A DNA stretch of 64,000 bases, taken from assembly GCF_002216855.1 (NCBI RefSeq), contig NZ_CP022355.1, positions 868,001 to 932,000 on the forward strand, in the 5' to 3' direction. Made by a program: the position numbers and the translations under genes. Below are positions 18,811 to 29,141 of the stretch, piece after piece (position 1 is the first letter of the stretch; each line of letters starts with the position of its first letter). Source of the DNA: Paraphotobacterium marinum. GTDB lineage: Bacteria; Pseudomonadota; Gammaproteobacteria; Enterobacterales; Vibrionaceae. Under the pieces are notes generated by a model. That model was not told where the DNA came from. It saw nothing but the letters and a program-made list of their open reading frames with translations, and searched no databases.

Positions 18811-19716
18811 TTGGCTGATTTTGAAACACAAAAAATTATAGATAATTTTTTGGATTCTTTATGGATGGAAAAAAACGCTTCTGAAAATACCTTATTTTCC
18901 TATCGCAATGACTTTAAAAAGTTATTATTTTGGTTGCAGACGAAAAAATTGCATTTATTATCAGTTACATCTGAAGATTTAAAAGATTATATGCATGATC
19001 TTTTCGAAAATAACTTGAAGGGAACAACTAGAGCTAGAAGTTTATCTTCATTAAAAAGTTTATTTCAATATCTCTATCGAGAAAAGTACAGGGAGGATGA
19101 TCCGACTTCCATAATGCACTCTCCCAAATTACCTCAAAGACTACCAAAGAACATATCCGAAGAGGAGGTTGATTCAATATTAAAACAACCTAACATTCAA
19201 AGTCCAGTAGAATTAAGAGATAAAGCTATGATAGAGCTACTTTACGCTACAGGACTGAGAGTATCAGAGCTGATTAATTTGACTATTGAAAATTTGAGTC
19301 TCTCTCAAGGAGTTGTTCGAGTTATTGGTAAAGGTAATAAAGAAAGATTGGTTCCGTTAGGAGAGGAATCTATTGATTGGCTTGAAAAGTACCTCAAAAC
19401 AGGAAGACCTTCGTTACAGAAGGATAATACTTCAGATATTGTTTTTCTTAGTAAGCGTTCATCTAAAATGACGCGACAAACTTTTTGGTATAGGATCAAG
19501 TATTATGCTTTAAAAGCAGGAATTAAAGAGGATAAAATATCACCTCATGTACTGAGACATGCATTTGCAACACACCTTTTAAATAATGGAGCTGATTTAA
19601 GAGTTGTCCAGATGCTATTGGGACATAGTGATTTATCTACAACACAAATTTATACTCACGTGGCAAATGAAAGATTGAAAAGTATTCATCTTGAACATCA
19701 TCCAAGAAGTTTTTAA
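18811..19716 (+). CDS. xerD: Site-specific tyrosine recombinase XerD
   Basis: Resolves chromosome dimers at dif together with XerC and FtsK. At 301 residues it is close to 298 in E. coli. The N-terminal SAM-like core-binding domain (1-100) is followed by the catalytic domain with Arg in YATGLRVSEL, Lys in GKGNKERLVPLG, His/Arg in HVLRHAFATHLLNNGADLR, His in LLGHSDLSTTQ, and the nucleophile Tyr in IYTHV. The start is TTG at 18811, with a GAGGA element upstream. The next gene, recJ, follows at once; dsbC, which separates them in E. coli and vibrios, is absent. Confidence 0.95.
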   Translation: MADFETQKIIDNFLDSLWMEKNASENTLFSYRNDFKKLLFWLQTKKLHLLSVTSEDLKDYMHDLFENNLKGTTRARSLSSLKSLFQYLYREKYREDDPTSIMHSPKLPQRLPKNISEEEVDSILKQPNIQSPVELRDKAMIELLYATGLRVSELINLTIENLSLSQGVVRVIGKGNKERLVPLGEESIDWLEKYLKTGRPSLQKDNTSDIVFLSKRSSKMTRQTFWYRIKYYALKAGIKEDKISPHVLRHAFATHLLNNGADLRVVQMLLGHSDLSTTQIYTHVANERLKSIHLEHHPRSF

Positions 19717-19748
19717 TGTGAGTGTATTTTTTGTAGGGATTGTTAAAA

Positions 19749-21470
19749 ATGATTAAAATAACAAAAAGAATTGTTAATACTAGCGAAAGTAAATTAACAA
19801 AAATAGATGAGCTGCTTGCAAGAATATATCTTGCGAGAGGAATAACCAATGAACAAGAACTTGAATTGGAGTTAAATAATTTACTTTCTTACCACGAGTT
19901 AAAAAATATTCAAAAGTCAACTGATCTAATTATTTTCGCTATAAAACAAAATGAAAAAATCGTAATTGTCGGAGACTTTGATGTTGATGGTGCAACCAGC
20001 ACTGCTTTAGCTATAAAAGTATTAAGAAACTTGGGAGCAAATGTTGAGTATATTATTCCTCATCGGATTAGAGATGGATACGGGTTAAGTGAATCAGTTG
20101 TGGAAAGAGTTATTCAATTATCTGGAAAGTTGATAATAACTGTTGATAATGGAATTAGTTCTATTGAAGCAGTGAATTTAGCTAGAAAAAATAATATTAA
20201 AGTTTTGATTACTGACCATCACTTGCCAAGTGAAGCTTTACCTGAAGCTGATGCTATCCTAAACCCAAACTTATCTAATTGTAAATTCCAATCAAAAAAC
20301 TTATGTGGTGTTGGGGTTGTCTTTTATTTAATGTTATCAGTTAGAGCTAAATTAAAAGAGCTGGGTTATTTTGATAATAAAATAAGATATCCTAATTTGG
20401 GTTCGTATCTTGACTTGCTTGCACTAGGGACTGTTGCAGATGTTGTTCCTCTTGATTATAACAATCGAATTTTAGTTCATAATGGTTTAAATAGAATTAG
20501 GGCAGGAAAAGGATCAATTGGAATTAATGCTTTAATAGAAGTTTCTGATAAGAGCTTTCAAGATATTACAGCATCAGACCTTGGTTATTTAATTGGCCCT
20601 AAATTAAATGCTGCTGGTCGATTGGAGGATATGTCTTTTGGCGTCGAACTTTTGATATGTCAAGACAAATTCAAGGCCTTTGAGTTAGCAAATAAGTTAA
20701 GTCAATTAAATCAAAGCAGAAAATCGATAGAAAAAAAAATGATAAGAGAAGCAATTGAAATATTGCAAACTTATGAAGAACAAAATAGGGTTAAAAAGTT
20801 TATTGTGCTTTTTAATAATAATTGGCACCAAGGTGTAAGTGGAATATTAGCTTCAAGAATTAAAGATAAATATCATAAACCGACCATTATTTTTGCGGAG
20901 GCTGAAGATGGTATTTTAAAGGGGTCTGGAAGATCTATTAAAGGTATCCACCTTAAAAATTTATTGGATACAATAAATCAAATGAATTCTGATATTATGG
21001 TATCTTATGGGGGACATGAAATGGCAGCAGGTCTTTCGATTAAAAAAGATTCTTATGATCAATTTTGTGATTTATTTGATAAAACTCTAAATAAACAATT
21101 ATTTCCAGAATCAATTTTTAATAAAGAAATTTTTACTGATGGGAGTTTGAAAGAAAACCAAATAACGTTAAAAACGGCTAACTTACTAGCTTTGAGTGGC
21201 CCATGGGGACAATCCTTTGTTGAGCCTAGATTTAATGATCTATTTGAAATTAAAGATCTTAAAGTTTTAAAAGATACCCATTTAAAACTTGAACTATGTT
21301 TATTAGATAGTCATGCTACTATCCCAGCTATAGCTTTCAATGTTCCAGTTGAATACTTTGAGTTGAAAGTTGGTGCAATTATTCACATAGTTTACAAATT
21401 AAATGAAAACAAGTTTAGAGGAGATACTTCAGTTCAATTACTCATTGACTACATAACAGAACCGAATTAA
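19749..21470 (+). CDS. recJ: Single-stranded-DNA-specific exonuclease RecJ
   Basis: 5'-to-3' ssDNA exonuclease in recombination, base excision and mismatch repair. The DHH phosphoesterase motifs are visible: VIVGDFDVDGATSTA (I), ITVDNGIS (II), ITDHHLP (III), LGTVADVVPL (IV). The DHHA1 domain shows GVSGILASRIKD and SYGGHEMAAGLS, and an OB-like C-terminal region follows. Length is about 573 residues (577 in E. coli). ATG 19749 is preferred because AGGGA (19735-19739) is nine bases upstream; the in-frame TTG at 19740 would abut it. It precedes prfB and lysS as in E. coli. Confidence 0.95.
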   Translation: MIKITKRIVNTSESKLTKIDELLARIYLARGITNEQELELELNNLLSYHELKNIQKSTDLIIFAIKQNEKIVIVGDFDVDGATSTALAIKVLRNLGANVEYIIPHRIRDGYGLSESVVERVIQLSGKLIITVDNGISSIEAVNLARKNNIKVLITDHHLPSEALPEADAILNPNLSNCKFQSKNLCGVGVVFYLMLSVRAKLKELGYFDNKIRYPNLGSYLDLLALGTVADVVPLDYNNRILVHNGLNRIRAGKGSIGINALIEVSDKSFQDITASDLGYLIGPKLNAAGRLEDMSFGVELLICQDKFKAFELANKLSQLNQSRKSIEKKMIREAIEILQTYEEQNRVKKFIVLFNNNWHQGVSGILASRIKDKYHKPTIIFAEAEDGILKGSGRSIKGIHLKNLLDTINQMNSDIMVSYGGHEMAAGLSIKKDSYDQFCDLFDKTLNKQLFPESIFNKEIFTDGSLKENQITLKTANLLALSGPWGQSFVEPRFNDLFEIKDLKVLKDTHLKLELCLLDSHATIPAIAFNVPVEYFELKVGAIIHIVYKLNENKFRGDTSVQLLIDYITEPN

Positions 21471-21536
21471 ATTCTTATTTATTAATGATGATATATTTTG
21501 TAAACTATCGATATCCTTTTGAAATTGAAATTATGT

Positions 21537-22631
21537 ATGATTGAAATAAACTCAATAAAAAATAATCTTGAAGATATTGCCTCTAGAACGAAGGTTATTA
21601 GGGGGTATCTTTGACTATGAAAATAAAAAGAAAAACTTGAAGAAGTAGAGGCTGAGCTAGAACAACCTGACGTATGGACAGATCCCCTTAAAGCACAGAA
21701 TCTTGGAAAAAATAGAACTCAACTTTTAGAAATAATTGAAACGATTGATTCACTGGAGTCTGGTGTTGACGATATCTTTGAATTATTAGCTTTGTTAGAA
21801 GATGGTGATGATGAGTTACAAAGTGAAATTTTTAAAGAAGTAGAAGTATTACTTAAAAAGTTAGAAAAATTAGAGTTTAAAAGAATGTTTTCTTCGGAAC
21901 ATGATCCATCAGATTGTTATTTAGATCTTCAATCTGGATCAGGAGGAACTGAAGCTCAAGATTGGACAGAAATGCTCATGAGAATGTACTTAAGATGGGC
22001 CGAAAAAAAAGGATTTAAAACCGAAATCATTGAAATTTCCGATGGAGATGTTGCTGGTTTAAAATCAGTGACAATTAAGGTTGTTGGTAGTTATGCTTAT
22101 GGTTGGTTAAGAACTGAGACAGGCGTCCACAGATTAGTTAGAAAGTCACCATTCGACTCAGGTGGTAGAAGACATACCTCTTTTGCATCAGCATTCATTT
22201 ACCCAGAAATTGATGATAATATTAACATTGATATAAATCCAGCTGATTTGAGAATTGATGTTTATAGGGCATCTGGAGCAGGAGGGCAGCATGTGAATAC
22301 TACAGAATCTGCTGTTAGAATCACGCATACCCCCACCAATATTGTGGTACAATGTCAAAATGATCGTTCACAACACAAAAATAAAGAACAAGCGATGAAG
22401 CAATTAAAGGCAAAACTTTTTGAATTTGAATTGTTGAAAAAAAATGCTGAAAAACAAGCTAATGAAGATAATAAATCGGATATTGGATGGGGAAGCCAAA
22501 TCAGGTCTTATGTTTTAGATGATTCTCGAATAAAAGATTTGAGAACTGGTGTCGAAAATAGGAATACGCAAAGTGTTTTAGATGGTGACCTAGATAAGTT
22601 TATTGAAGCAAGCTTAAAATCAGGTTTATAA
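21537..22631 (+). pseudogene. prfB: Peptide chain release factor 2: programmed +1 site plus an extra apparent -1 lesion
   Basis: RF2 terminates translation at UGA and UAA. The 5' part (from ATG 21537) encodes MIEINSIKNN...RGYL and stops at the in-frame TGA 21612, as in all autoregulated prfB genes. After the +1 shift the frame reads DYENKK but meets TAG at 21646. One extra A in 21625-21629 (or 21631-21635) restores [18 protein letters not shown] and joins the long 3' frame, which is open at least from 21792 to 22631. That part holds the tripeptide-anticodon region [12 protein letters not shown] and the catalytic GGQ in [12 protein letters not shown]. The reconstructed length of about 364 aa equals E. 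coli RF2. RF2 is normally essential, so a dead gene is unlikely. Confidence 0.9.
21600..21615 (+). promoter_or_regulatory. prfB: Programmed +1 ribosomal frameshift site of prfB
   Basis: AGG GGG TAT CTT TGA C is identical to the E. coli prfB recoding site: an internal Shine-Dalgarno-like AGGGGG (21600-21605), three bases, then the slippery CTT and poorly read TGA C. Low RF2 slows termination at the TGA and allows CTT to slip forward, which is the RF2 autoregulatory circuit. Confidence 0.95.
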
Positions 22632-22652
22632 AATTAATTATTGGTAAAAAAA

Positions 22653-24146
22653 ATGAATACAAATATAGATGAAAACAAGTTAATAGTTGAAAGAAGAACT
22701 AAGTTAGATAAAATACGTTCTTTAGATGAAACGAATGGTCACCCGAATGCTTTTAAACCTTCTGATTTTTCAAAAGATTTGAAAGAAAAATATAATGAAG
22801 AAACGAAAGAAAGCTTAGAAGAAAAAAATATTCTGGCATCAATTTCTGGAAGAATCATGGCTAAAAGAGGGCCTTTTTTAGTAATTAAAGATCATAAAGG
22901 TTTAATTCAGGCATATGCCCCCAAACAAGTGCAAAAAGATCTTAAAGAAAAATATCTAGGCTTGGATATTGGCGATATTATTGGAGTTAGAGGTGTATTA
23001 CATCTATCTGGTAAAGGAGACCTTTATGTTAATATGGATGAATATCATTTATTAACGAAATCATTGAGACCTCTTCCAGAAAAGTTTCATGGATTAAGTG
23101 ATCAAGAATTAAAATATAGAAATAGATATGTTGATTTAATTGTTAACGAAGATTCTAAAAAAACTTTTGAAATAAGATCACAAATTTTAAACATTATAAG
23201 AAGTTTTCTTTCTGGTAAAGAATTCCTTGAAGTTGAAACCCCAATGTTACATACAATTCCTGGTGGTGCCTCAGCTAAACCTTTTAAAACATACCATAAT
23301 ACACTTGATATGGATATGTTTTTGAGAATAGCTCCAGAATTATTTCTGAAACGATTGATAGTTGGTGGTTTTAACAGAGTATTTGAAATTAATAGAAGTT
23401 TCAGAAATGAAGGTATTTCGACGCGACACAATCCAGAGTTTACTATGCTTGAGCTATATATGGCTTATTCTGATTATGAAGATGTTATGTCGTTGGTTGA
23501 GGAGTTATTTAAAGTTATTGCTCATAAATTATCTAATTCTTTAACTATTCATTATGGCGAACATCAAATAGATCTCAGTCATTTCGATAGAATTAGCATG
23601 TTAGATGCTGTGAAAAAATACAACGAAGATAATGAGTTGATTCAGACGTTATCTTATGAAATGATTGAAAAAACAACAATTTTGGAAGAAATAGCCACTA
23701 AGCTAGGAATTAAAATAGAATCTTTTTGGAGCAAAGGTCAAGTCTTAGAAGAGCTATTTGCAGAAACTGCCGAGAAAAAGCTTATTCAACCAACATTTAT
23801 AACAGAATATCCTGCAGATATTTCTCCTTTAGCAAGACGAAATGATCAAAATAAATTTATTACCGATAGATTTGAACTTTTTGTTTGTGGAAGAGAGTTA
23901 GCAAATGGTTTTTCAGAGTTGAATGATGCGGAAGATCAAGCTAGCAGGTTCCAAGCTCAAGTTGATGCAATGGAGCAGGGTGATGATGAAGCCATGCACT
24001 TCGATCATGACTACATAAAAGCACTGGAGTACGGCTTACCTCCTACAGGAGGACTTGGTATTGGAATTGATCGTTTAGTGATGCTTTTTGCAGATAAGCA
24101 CACAATTAGAGATGTAATTTTATTTCCTACTCTTCGAAATATTTAG
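22653..24146 (+). CDS. lysS: Lysyl-tRNA synthetase (class II)
   Basis: Charges tRNA-Lys. The anticodon-binding OB fold (about 60-170) is followed by the class II core: motif 1 around [21 protein letters not shown], motif 2 in [20 protein letters not shown], and motif 3 in [12 protein letters not shown] at the C-terminus. From ATG 22653 the protein has 497 residues (505 in E. coli). An in-frame TTG lies at 22641, but the ATG is the more natural start; upstream ribosome-site signal is weak for both. It ends one base before the mutH stop on the other strand and shares the terminator-like hairpin inside mutH. Confidence 0.96.
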   Translation: MNTNIDENKLIVERRTKLDKIRSLDETNGHPNAFKPSDFSKDLKEKYNEETKESLEEKNILASISGRIMAKRGPFLVIKDHKGLIQAYAPKQVQKDLKEKYLGLDIGDIIGVRGVLHLSGKGDLYVNMDEYHLLTKSLRPLPEKFHGLSDQELKYRNRYVDLIVNEDSKKTFEIRSQILNIIRSFLSGKEFLEVETPMLHTIPGGASAKPFKTYHNTLDMDMFLRIAPELFLKRLIVGGFNRVFEINRSFRNEGISTRHNPEFTMLELYMAYSDYEDVMSLVEELFKVIAHKLSNSLTIHYGEHQIDLSHFDRISMLDAVKKYNEDNELIQTLSYEMIEKTTILEEIATKLGIKIESFWSKGQVLEELFAETAEKKLIQPTFITEYPADISPLARRNDQNKFITDRFELFVCGRELANGFSELNDAEDQASRFQAQVDAMEQGDDEAMHFDHDYIKALEYGLPPTGGLGIGIDRLVMLFADKHTIRDVILFPTLRNI

Positions 24147-24147
24147 T

Positions 24148-24822
24148 TTATGTAATCATCTCAGAAAAAATCTCTTTAGTGAAATTTTTTCTGAGATAGT
24201 AACCTCTTGGGTTTACCATAACAATATTACCTTCTTGATCAATTGCTTTTGTTTTAATATTACTGTTGGCTGCTTTAGGTCTAAGTTGAAGGTATTGTCC
24301 TCTGTGTGCTGTTAATTCGGTTACCATTCCTAAAGATATCATTTCTGTTATTTCTTCCCAATCATTTTTTAAAATTCTTTCTTTTTTACCTTCAAGGGTC
24401 CAAATTAGTGGATTCCCTACAATACGTTCGAAAAAATGGGCTTGTTTTCCAACAATAATTGGAATCCATAAGATTTTATTTAATTTCTTTTTTACTGGCG
24501 AATTAGACCAAGTTAACGGAGTGTTATTGATTAATTGAGCCATGCAAACAAATGTTGTTTCTAGTGGATTTCCATTAGTATCGATAGGTAGCGTTTTTAA
24601 TTCGATACCTAATTCCTCAAAATCCGGAGTTGGTTTACTACCGGCATCTGCACCAAGATGCCACTCTATGAGTTGTCCAATAAATCCTTTGTTGTTTGAT
24701 AAAGATTTTGGTAATTGAGTTTCTGCAATATCAGCCAATTGCTTGATATTATAGCCTGAAATGCGTTCAGCTCTATTGATTAATTCTAATATTGTTGCAG
24801 GTTTCGTTGGTTTATTTTTCAT
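24148..24822 (-). CDS. mutH: DNA mismatch repair endonuclease MutH
   Basis: Nicks the unmethylated strand at hemimethylated GATC sites when activated by MutS/MutL. At 224 residues it is close to 229 in E. coli. The catalytic D-(x)n-ExK motif is in PTPDFEELGIELKTLPI (about residues 66-82). Also typical are GFIGQLIEWHLGADAGS upstream and ITEMISLGMVTELTAHRGQYLQLRPKAAN downstream. Its presence implies Dam-directed repair, a trait of the Enterobacterales/Vibrionales/Pasteurellales lineage. The 3' end of the coding sequence contains a long inverted repeat (24158-24197). Confidence 0.95.
   Translation of the reverse strand: MKNKPTKPATILELINRAERISGYNIKQLADIAETQLPKSLSNNKGFIGQLIEWHLGADAGSKPTPDFEELGIELKTLPIDTNGNPLETTFVCMAQLINNTPLTWSNSPVKKKLNKILWIPIIVGKQAHFFERIVGNPLIWTLEGKKERILKNDWEEITEMISLGMVTELTAHRGQYLQLRPKAANSNIKTKAIDQEGNIVMVNPRGYYLRKNFTKEIFSEMIT
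24158..24197. terminator. 14-bp perfect hairpin inside the mutH 3' end, likely ending lysS/mutH transcripts
   Basis: ATCTCAGAAAAAAT and its exact complement flank a 12-base loop, within the last codons of mutH and 11 bases past the lysS stop. The arms carry A6/T6 but there is no separate U-tract, so it is an atypical, possibly bidirectional terminator for the convergent pair. Confidence 0.5.
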
Positions 24823-24948
24823 TTTGGTAGTAACATAAGGCTATATATTTTAATTATTAGTTTCTAATTATACTTTATTATATAAGTAGTTTTTTTTATT
24901 TTAAACATAAAAAAAATTGTAACTAAATTATAAGACATGAGGTAATTT

Positions 24949-25470
24949 GTGATTGATGGTGATGGATATCGCTACAATGTTGGGATCATAATTGTAAATG
25001 CTGAAGGGCAAGTATTTTGGGCTAGAAGACACGGACAGAATTCTTGGCAATTTCCTCAAGGAGGAGTTAATGAAGGTGAATTGCCCGAAGAAGCTATGTA
25101 TAGAGAGCTTCAAGAAGAAGTAGGATTATCAAAACAAGATGTTAAAATTTTATATTCATCAAAACACTGGATTAAATATAATTTACCACAACGCCTAATT
25201 AGGCATGACTCTAAACCGCTTTGTATTGGACAAAAGCAAAGATGGTTTTTGTTGAAGCTGACCTCTACTGAAGATAAGATAAATTTATTAAGTGCATCGA
25301 ATCCTGAGTTTGACTGTTGGCGTTGGGTCAGTTATTGGTATCCAGTGAGGCAGGTCATTTCATTTAAGAAAGAAGTTTATAGAAAAACCTTGAGAGATTT
25401 TTCTTCTATCGCTATGCCTTTTAAAGTCAAAAAATATAGAAAACCAAAAAAGAGTAGACATCAAAAATGA
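24949..25470 (+). CDS. rppH: RNA pyrophosphohydrolase RppH
   Basis: Nudix hydrolase that removes pyrophosphate from mRNA 5' ends, starting RNase E-dependent decay. The 173-residue protein starts with GTG ([12 protein letters not shown], the same start type as in E. coli) after TGAGGT. The Nudix box is complete: [22 protein letters not shown] (residues 37-58). Also conserved are [16 protein letters not shown] and [11 protein letters not shown]. It is divergent from mutH as in E. coli. It overlaps the next gene by four bases (ATGA). ptsP, which normally follows rppH in enterics and vibrios, is missing. Confidence 0.95.
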   Translation: MIDGDGYRYNVGIIIVNAEGQVFWARRHGQNSWQFPQGGVNEGELPEEAMYRELQEEVGLSKQDVKILYSSKHWIKYNLPQRLIRHDSKPLCIGQKQRWFLLKLTSTEDKINLLSASNPEFDCWRWVSYWYPVRQVISFKKEVYRKTLRDFSSIAMPFKVKKYRKPKKSRHQK

Positions 25471-26264
25471 TTTATCTTAGTTATATTTTTTTAGGAGTAA
25501 TATCCGGGTTTCTTGCTGGTTTATTAGGAATTGGTGGTGGAGTCGTAATAGTACCAGTTTTAACTTATCTATTCTCCTTAGCAGCTTTTTCACATGAGAT
25601 AAGTATACATATGGCACTTGCAACTTCATTAAGCTCTATTTTTTTTACATCTAGTGTTGCTAGCTTTTCTCACTTTAAGTTTAAAAACCTAGATTTTAAC
25701 ATTATAAAAAGCTTTATACCTTTTGCAGTTATTGGTTCGATTGCAGGAAGTTTTTTTGCTACTTCTGTTCCTTCAAATTATTTAACTAAAATTTTTTCGA
25801 TAATTTTATTTTTTCTTTCTTTACAGATTATTTTGCAATGTTTAAAAAATAAAAAACAAACATTATCAAAATACCCCAAAGCTAATTATAATATTTTTTT
25901 TGGTTTTGTAATTGGCGTTATCTCTGCACTATCGGGCATTGGTGGGGGGTCATTGACTGTTCCTTATTTAAATTCTCGACAAGTAAAGATGAGTACCGCT
26001 ATTGGATGTTCTTCTGTTTTAGCAATGTTTATGGCTGTATTTGGTAGCTTATGTTGGATATATACTGGATTACACAGCCAAGAAGTGTTGCCTATTCATA
26101 GTCTTGGATACGTGTATTTGCCCGCATTATTTTTTATCGTGTTAGCTTCTTCTATTACAGCTCCGTTAGGAGCAAAGTTAGCGTCACATATTTCAACATT
26201 GTCTTTGAAAATATGTTTTGCTATTTTATTATTAATCGTATCTATCACTATGTTTTTATCATAA
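25467..26264 (+). CDS. TSUP (TauE/SafE) family membrane transporter
   Basis: A 265-residue integral membrane protein with about eight hydrophobic segments and the two internal-repeat signatures of the family: [18 protein letters not shown] in the first segment and [19 protein letters not shown] near the middle. Members export sulfite, sulfoacetate or related organic anions, or import sulfur compounds; the substrate here cannot be deduced. It overlaps rppH by four bases and is followed 24 bp on by lgt. As I recall, the same order occurs in vibrios, where ptsP also intervenes. Confidence 0.85.
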   Translation: MIYLSYIFLGVISGFLAGLLGIGGGVVIVPVLTYLFSLAAFSHEISIHMALATSLSSIFFTSSVASFSHFKFKNLDFNIIKSFIPFAVIGSIAGSFFATSVPSNYLTKIFSIILFFLSLQIILQCLKNKKQTLSKYPKANYNIFFGFVIGVISALSGIGGGSLTVPYLNSRQVKMSTAIGCSSVLAMFMAVFGSLCWIYTGLHSQEVLPIHSLGYVYLPALFFIVLASSITAPLGAKLASHISTLSLKICFAILLLIVSITMFLS

Positions 26265-26288
26265 CTTCTTAAAATTGAGAGCTTTTAT

Positions 26289-27083
26289 ATGAGTTACTAT
26301 ACTTTACCAAAAATTGATCCAATTATGCTTTCTATAGGACCTTTGTCCATTCATTGGTATGGAGCCATGTATTTAATTGGTTTGTTGTTTGCTATAGGTT
26401 TAGCATATTATCGGGCCAAAAATAAAGATAACTCATGGAGCACTGATGAAGTAGTTGATTTATTATTATGGTGCTTCTTTGGAGTAATTATTGGTGGTCG
26501 AATCGGATATGTTCTTTTTTACAATTTCCCTATTTTTCTTCAAAACCCGCTTTACCTTTTTAAAGTTTGGGAAGGAGGGATGTCATTTCATGGAGGTTTG
26601 TTGGGTGTATTAGTTGTAATGTTCATTTGGAGTAAGAAGAAAAAAAAGTTATTTTTTGTTACATCAGACTTTATTGCACCTCTAGTTCCATTTGGTTTAG
26701 GTATGGGTAGAATTGGGAATTTAATTAATGGCGAGCTTTGGGGGAGAGTAACTAATGTTCCCTGGGGCATTGTTTTTCCTAATGCGGGACCACTTCCAAG
26801 GCATCCTTCTCAACTTTATGAGTTTTTTTTAGAGGGCGTTTTATTGTTTATAATACTCAATGTCTTTAGACAAAAAACAAGACCAGTTGGCGCTGTTTCT
26901 GGATTATTCTTGATTTTTTATGGTCTTTTTAGATTTATAATTGAGTTTTTTAGAGAGCCAGATCAACAGTTGGGTTTGTTTTTCAATGTTATTAGTATGG
27001 GGCAGATACTATCACTTCCAATGATATTGGGTGGTTTTATTATAGTTTTTGTTTCATATAAGAAAAAAGTTATGGTTAAATAA
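26289..27083 (+). CDS. lgt: Prolipoprotein diacylglyceryl transferase
   Basis: Inner-membrane enzyme transferring diacylglyceryl from phosphatidylglycerol to the lipobox cysteine, the first step in lipoprotein maturation. It has seven hydrophobic segments in 264 residues (291 in E. coli). Signatures are [15 protein letters not shown] at the N-terminus, [14 protein letters not shown] with the functional His near residue 100, and [16 protein letters not shown] (about 140-155) with the conserved Arg. [13 protein letters not shown] follows. ATTGAGAGC precedes the ATG. Its partner lspA is elsewhere in this window. Confidence 0.95.
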   Translation: MSYYTLPKIDPIMLSIGPLSIHWYGAMYLIGLLFAIGLAYYRAKNKDNSWSTDEVVDLLLWCFFGVIIGGRIGYVLFYNFPIFLQNPLYLFKVWEGGMSFHGGLLGVLVVMFIWSKKKKKLFFVTSDFIAPLVPFGLGMGRIGNLINGELWGRVTNVPWGIVFPNAGPLPRHPSQLYEFFLEGVLLFIILNVFRQKTRPVGAVSGLFLIFYGLFRFIIEFFREPDQQLGLFFNVISMGQILSLPMILGGFIIVFVSYKKKVMVK

Positions 27084-27103
27084 AATATCGGGAATTTTAG
27101 GAT

Positions 27104-27952
27104 ATGAATCAATATTTAGAGTTATGCAAAAAAATAATAAATGATGGACAGTGGGTCGAGAATAAAAGAACAAATAAAAAATGTTTAACATTAATTAACG
27201 CCGATTTACAATATGATGTTGAGAATAATGTATTCCCAATTATTACCACAAGGAAAAGTTTTTGGAAATCAGCAATAGCAGAGCTATTAGGTTATATTCG
27301 TGGATACGATAATGCAGCAGATTTTAGAAAACTTGGAACTAAATCTTGGGATGCTAATGCAAACGACAATTCTGTTTGGTTATCCAATCCTAACCGAAAA
27401 GGTTTAGATGATATGGGAAGAGTATACGGAGTTCAAGGTCGGTCTTGGGTTAACTCTGATGGATGTGTTATTGATCAATTAAAAAAAATTATAAATAATT
27501 TAAACTCTGGAATTGATGATAGAGGAGAGATATTAACATTTTACAACCCAGGTGAGTTTGACAAAGGTTGTTTACGCCCATGTATGCATACACATACCTT
27601 CTCTCTTATTAATGAAGACTTATATTTGACTAGCTATCAAAGGTCATGTGATGTTCCACTAGGGTTAAACTTTAACCAAATACAAGTTTTTACGTTATTA
27701 AAATTAGTTGCCCAAATTACGAGAAAAAAGCCTAAAACAGCATATCATAAAATTGTAAATGCGCATATTTACGAAGATCAGATCGATCTAATGAAAGTTC
27801 AAATTGAAAGAAAACCCTTTCAGTCACCCTCCTTAAATATAAACCCAGACATAAAATCATTAGAAGACCTTGAATCATGGGTTACTTTAGATGATTTTGA
27901 AGTCATTGGTTATGAGCATCACGATGCTATAAAATATCCATTTTCGGTATAG
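27104..27952 (+). CDS. thyA: Thymidylate synthase
   Basis: Methylates dUMP to dTMP using methylene-tetrahydrofolate. At 282 residues it is longer than the E. coli enzyme (264) and resembles the vibrio-type variant. Visible motifs are [31 protein letters not shown], the catalytic Cys in [12 protein letters not shown] (about residue 160), the dUMP-phosphate Arg in [16 protein letters not shown], and [16 protein letters not shown] lies just before the ATG. The lgt-thyA linkage is conserved in gammaproteobacteria. folP in this window also serves the folate pool it draws on. Confidence 0.95.
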   Translation: MNQYLELCKKIINDGQWVENKRTNKKCLTLINADLQYDVENNVFPIITTRKSFWKSAIAELLGYIRGYDNAADFRKLGTKSWDANANDNSVWLSNPNRKGLDDMGRVYGVQGRSWVNSDGCVIDQLKKIINNLNSGIDDRGEILTFYNPGEFDKGCLRPCMHTHTFSLINEDLYLTSYQRSCDVPLGLNFNQIQVFTLLKLVAQITRKKPKTAYHKIVNAHIYEDQIDLMKVQIERKPFQSPSLNINPDIKSLEDLESWVTLDDFEVIGYEHHDAIKYPFSV

Positions 27953-27964
27953 AGAGCGCTCATC

Positions 27965-29107
27965 ATGACTAAAACAATATTGAGATTTGTTAAACTCGAA
28001 TCATCTGGTGGAATTATTCTTTTATGCTCTGCTATTCTGGCTTTAATTTTTGCTAATTCACCTATCTCTGATCACTATTTCAATGCCTTGAGTTATAAAA
28101 TATTAGGTTTATCTGTTGGGCACTGGGTAAATGATGGATTGATGGCAATTTTTTTCTTATTAATTGGTCTAGAGGTGAAACGCGAATTGATTGAAGGGGC
28201 TTTAAACTCAAAAGATAAAGCAATTTTCCCTTTGATTGCAGCAGTAGGCGGTATGTTAATTCCTGCTTTATTTTATTTATCTTTGAATTATTCGAGCATG
28301 GAATTAAGTCAAGGTTGGGCAATACCAGCTGCAACAGATATTGCTTTTGCGTTGGGTATATTAGCTTTACTTCCTAATGTTCCTAGTAACTTAAGAAGCT
28401 TTTTGTTAGCACTTGCAATAATTGATGATTTGGGCGTAATTCTTATTATTGCTCTGTTTTATAGTACTAAATTAAATGCTATTCCAATGCTTATTGCTAC
28501 AATGGCTACTCTCACATTAGCTATATTTAATCTAAAAAAAGTCATGCATATATCTTGGTATTTAATTGTAGGTTTTATCCTTTGGATTGCTGTTCTAAAA
28601 TCAGGAATTCACGCTACTTTAGCAGGTGTAATTCTTGGCTTTTTGGTGCCAATCGAACATAAAAATCCAAACTGTAAATCACCTTTAAAATTATTAGAGC
28701 ATAAATTGCATTATTGGGTGAATTTTTTGATTTTACCTATTTTTGCATTTTGTAATGCAGGAATTCACCTACTAGATATTTCATTGCATCAAATTATAAA
28801 TCCGCTTTCAATAGGAATAGTTTTAGGACTTTTCTTAGGAAAACCTATTGGTATATACAGTTTCAGCTATTTGTCTTTAAAATTCAAAATGGCCAAATTA
28901 CCAGCGGGTGTAAATTTAATACAAATATTTGGTGTTTCTATTCTCTGTGGTATTGGCTTCACAATGTCTATATTTATATCAAGTTTAGCTTTTTTGAATG
29001 AAGATTATATTAATTTATCAAAAATTGGGATTTTAGGAGGCTCTTTTTTATCGGCTGTTATTGGTTTTTTTGCGTTGAAATATGCATTAAAAAAGCAGAG
29101 ATATTAG
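27965..29107 (+). CDS. nhaA: Na+/H+ antiporter NhaA
   Basis: Electrogenic sodium/proton antiporter of the inner membrane. At 380 residues it is close to 388 in E. coli, with about twelve hydrophobic segments. The two unwound-helix regions and ion-binding acidic residues are present: [17 protein letters not shown] (Asp133 equivalent) and [10 protein letters not shown] (Asp163/Asp164 equivalents). [11 protein letters not shown] and [16 protein letters not shown] are also typical. The regulator nhaR is not adjacent. A marine or saline setting would fit, but the gene is widespread. The stop codon lies in the loop of the terminator shared with rpsT. Confidence 0.95.
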   Translation: MTKTILRFVKLESSGGIILLCSAILALIFANSPISDHYFNALSYKILGLSVGHWVNDGLMAIFFLLIGLEVKRELIEGALNSKDKAIFPLIAAVGGMLIPALFYLSLNYSSMELSQGWAIPAATDIAFALGILALLPNVPSNLRSFLLALAIIDDLGVILIIALFYSTKLNAIPMLIATMATLTLAIFNLKKVMHISWYLIVGFILWIAVLKSGIHATLAGVILGFLVPIEHKNPNCKSPLKLLEHKLHYWVNFLILPIFAFCNAGIHLLDISLHQIINPLSIGIVLGLFLGKPIGIYSFSYLSLKFKMAKLPAGVNLIQIFGVSILCGIGFTMSIFISSLAFLNEDYINLSKIGILGGSFLSAVIGFFALKYALKKQRY

Positions 29108-29121
29108 ATCTCTGCTTTTTT
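29089..29121. terminator. Bidirectional Rho-independent terminator (nhaA / rpsT)
   Basis: A 14-bp perfect stem (A6-GCAGAGAT with ATCTCTGC-T6) and five-base loop ATTAG. It has a U-tract in both directions and lies between convergent genes. The nhaA stop codon (29105-29107) falls in the loop. Confidence 0.9.
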
Positions 29122-29141
29122 CAAACAATTAAAAACTCAAT

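Noticed and set aside
21612-21614. prfB TGA as a nonsense mutation or selenocysteine codon
   Set aside because: The context is the canonical RF2 programmed +1 frameshift site, identical to E. coli.
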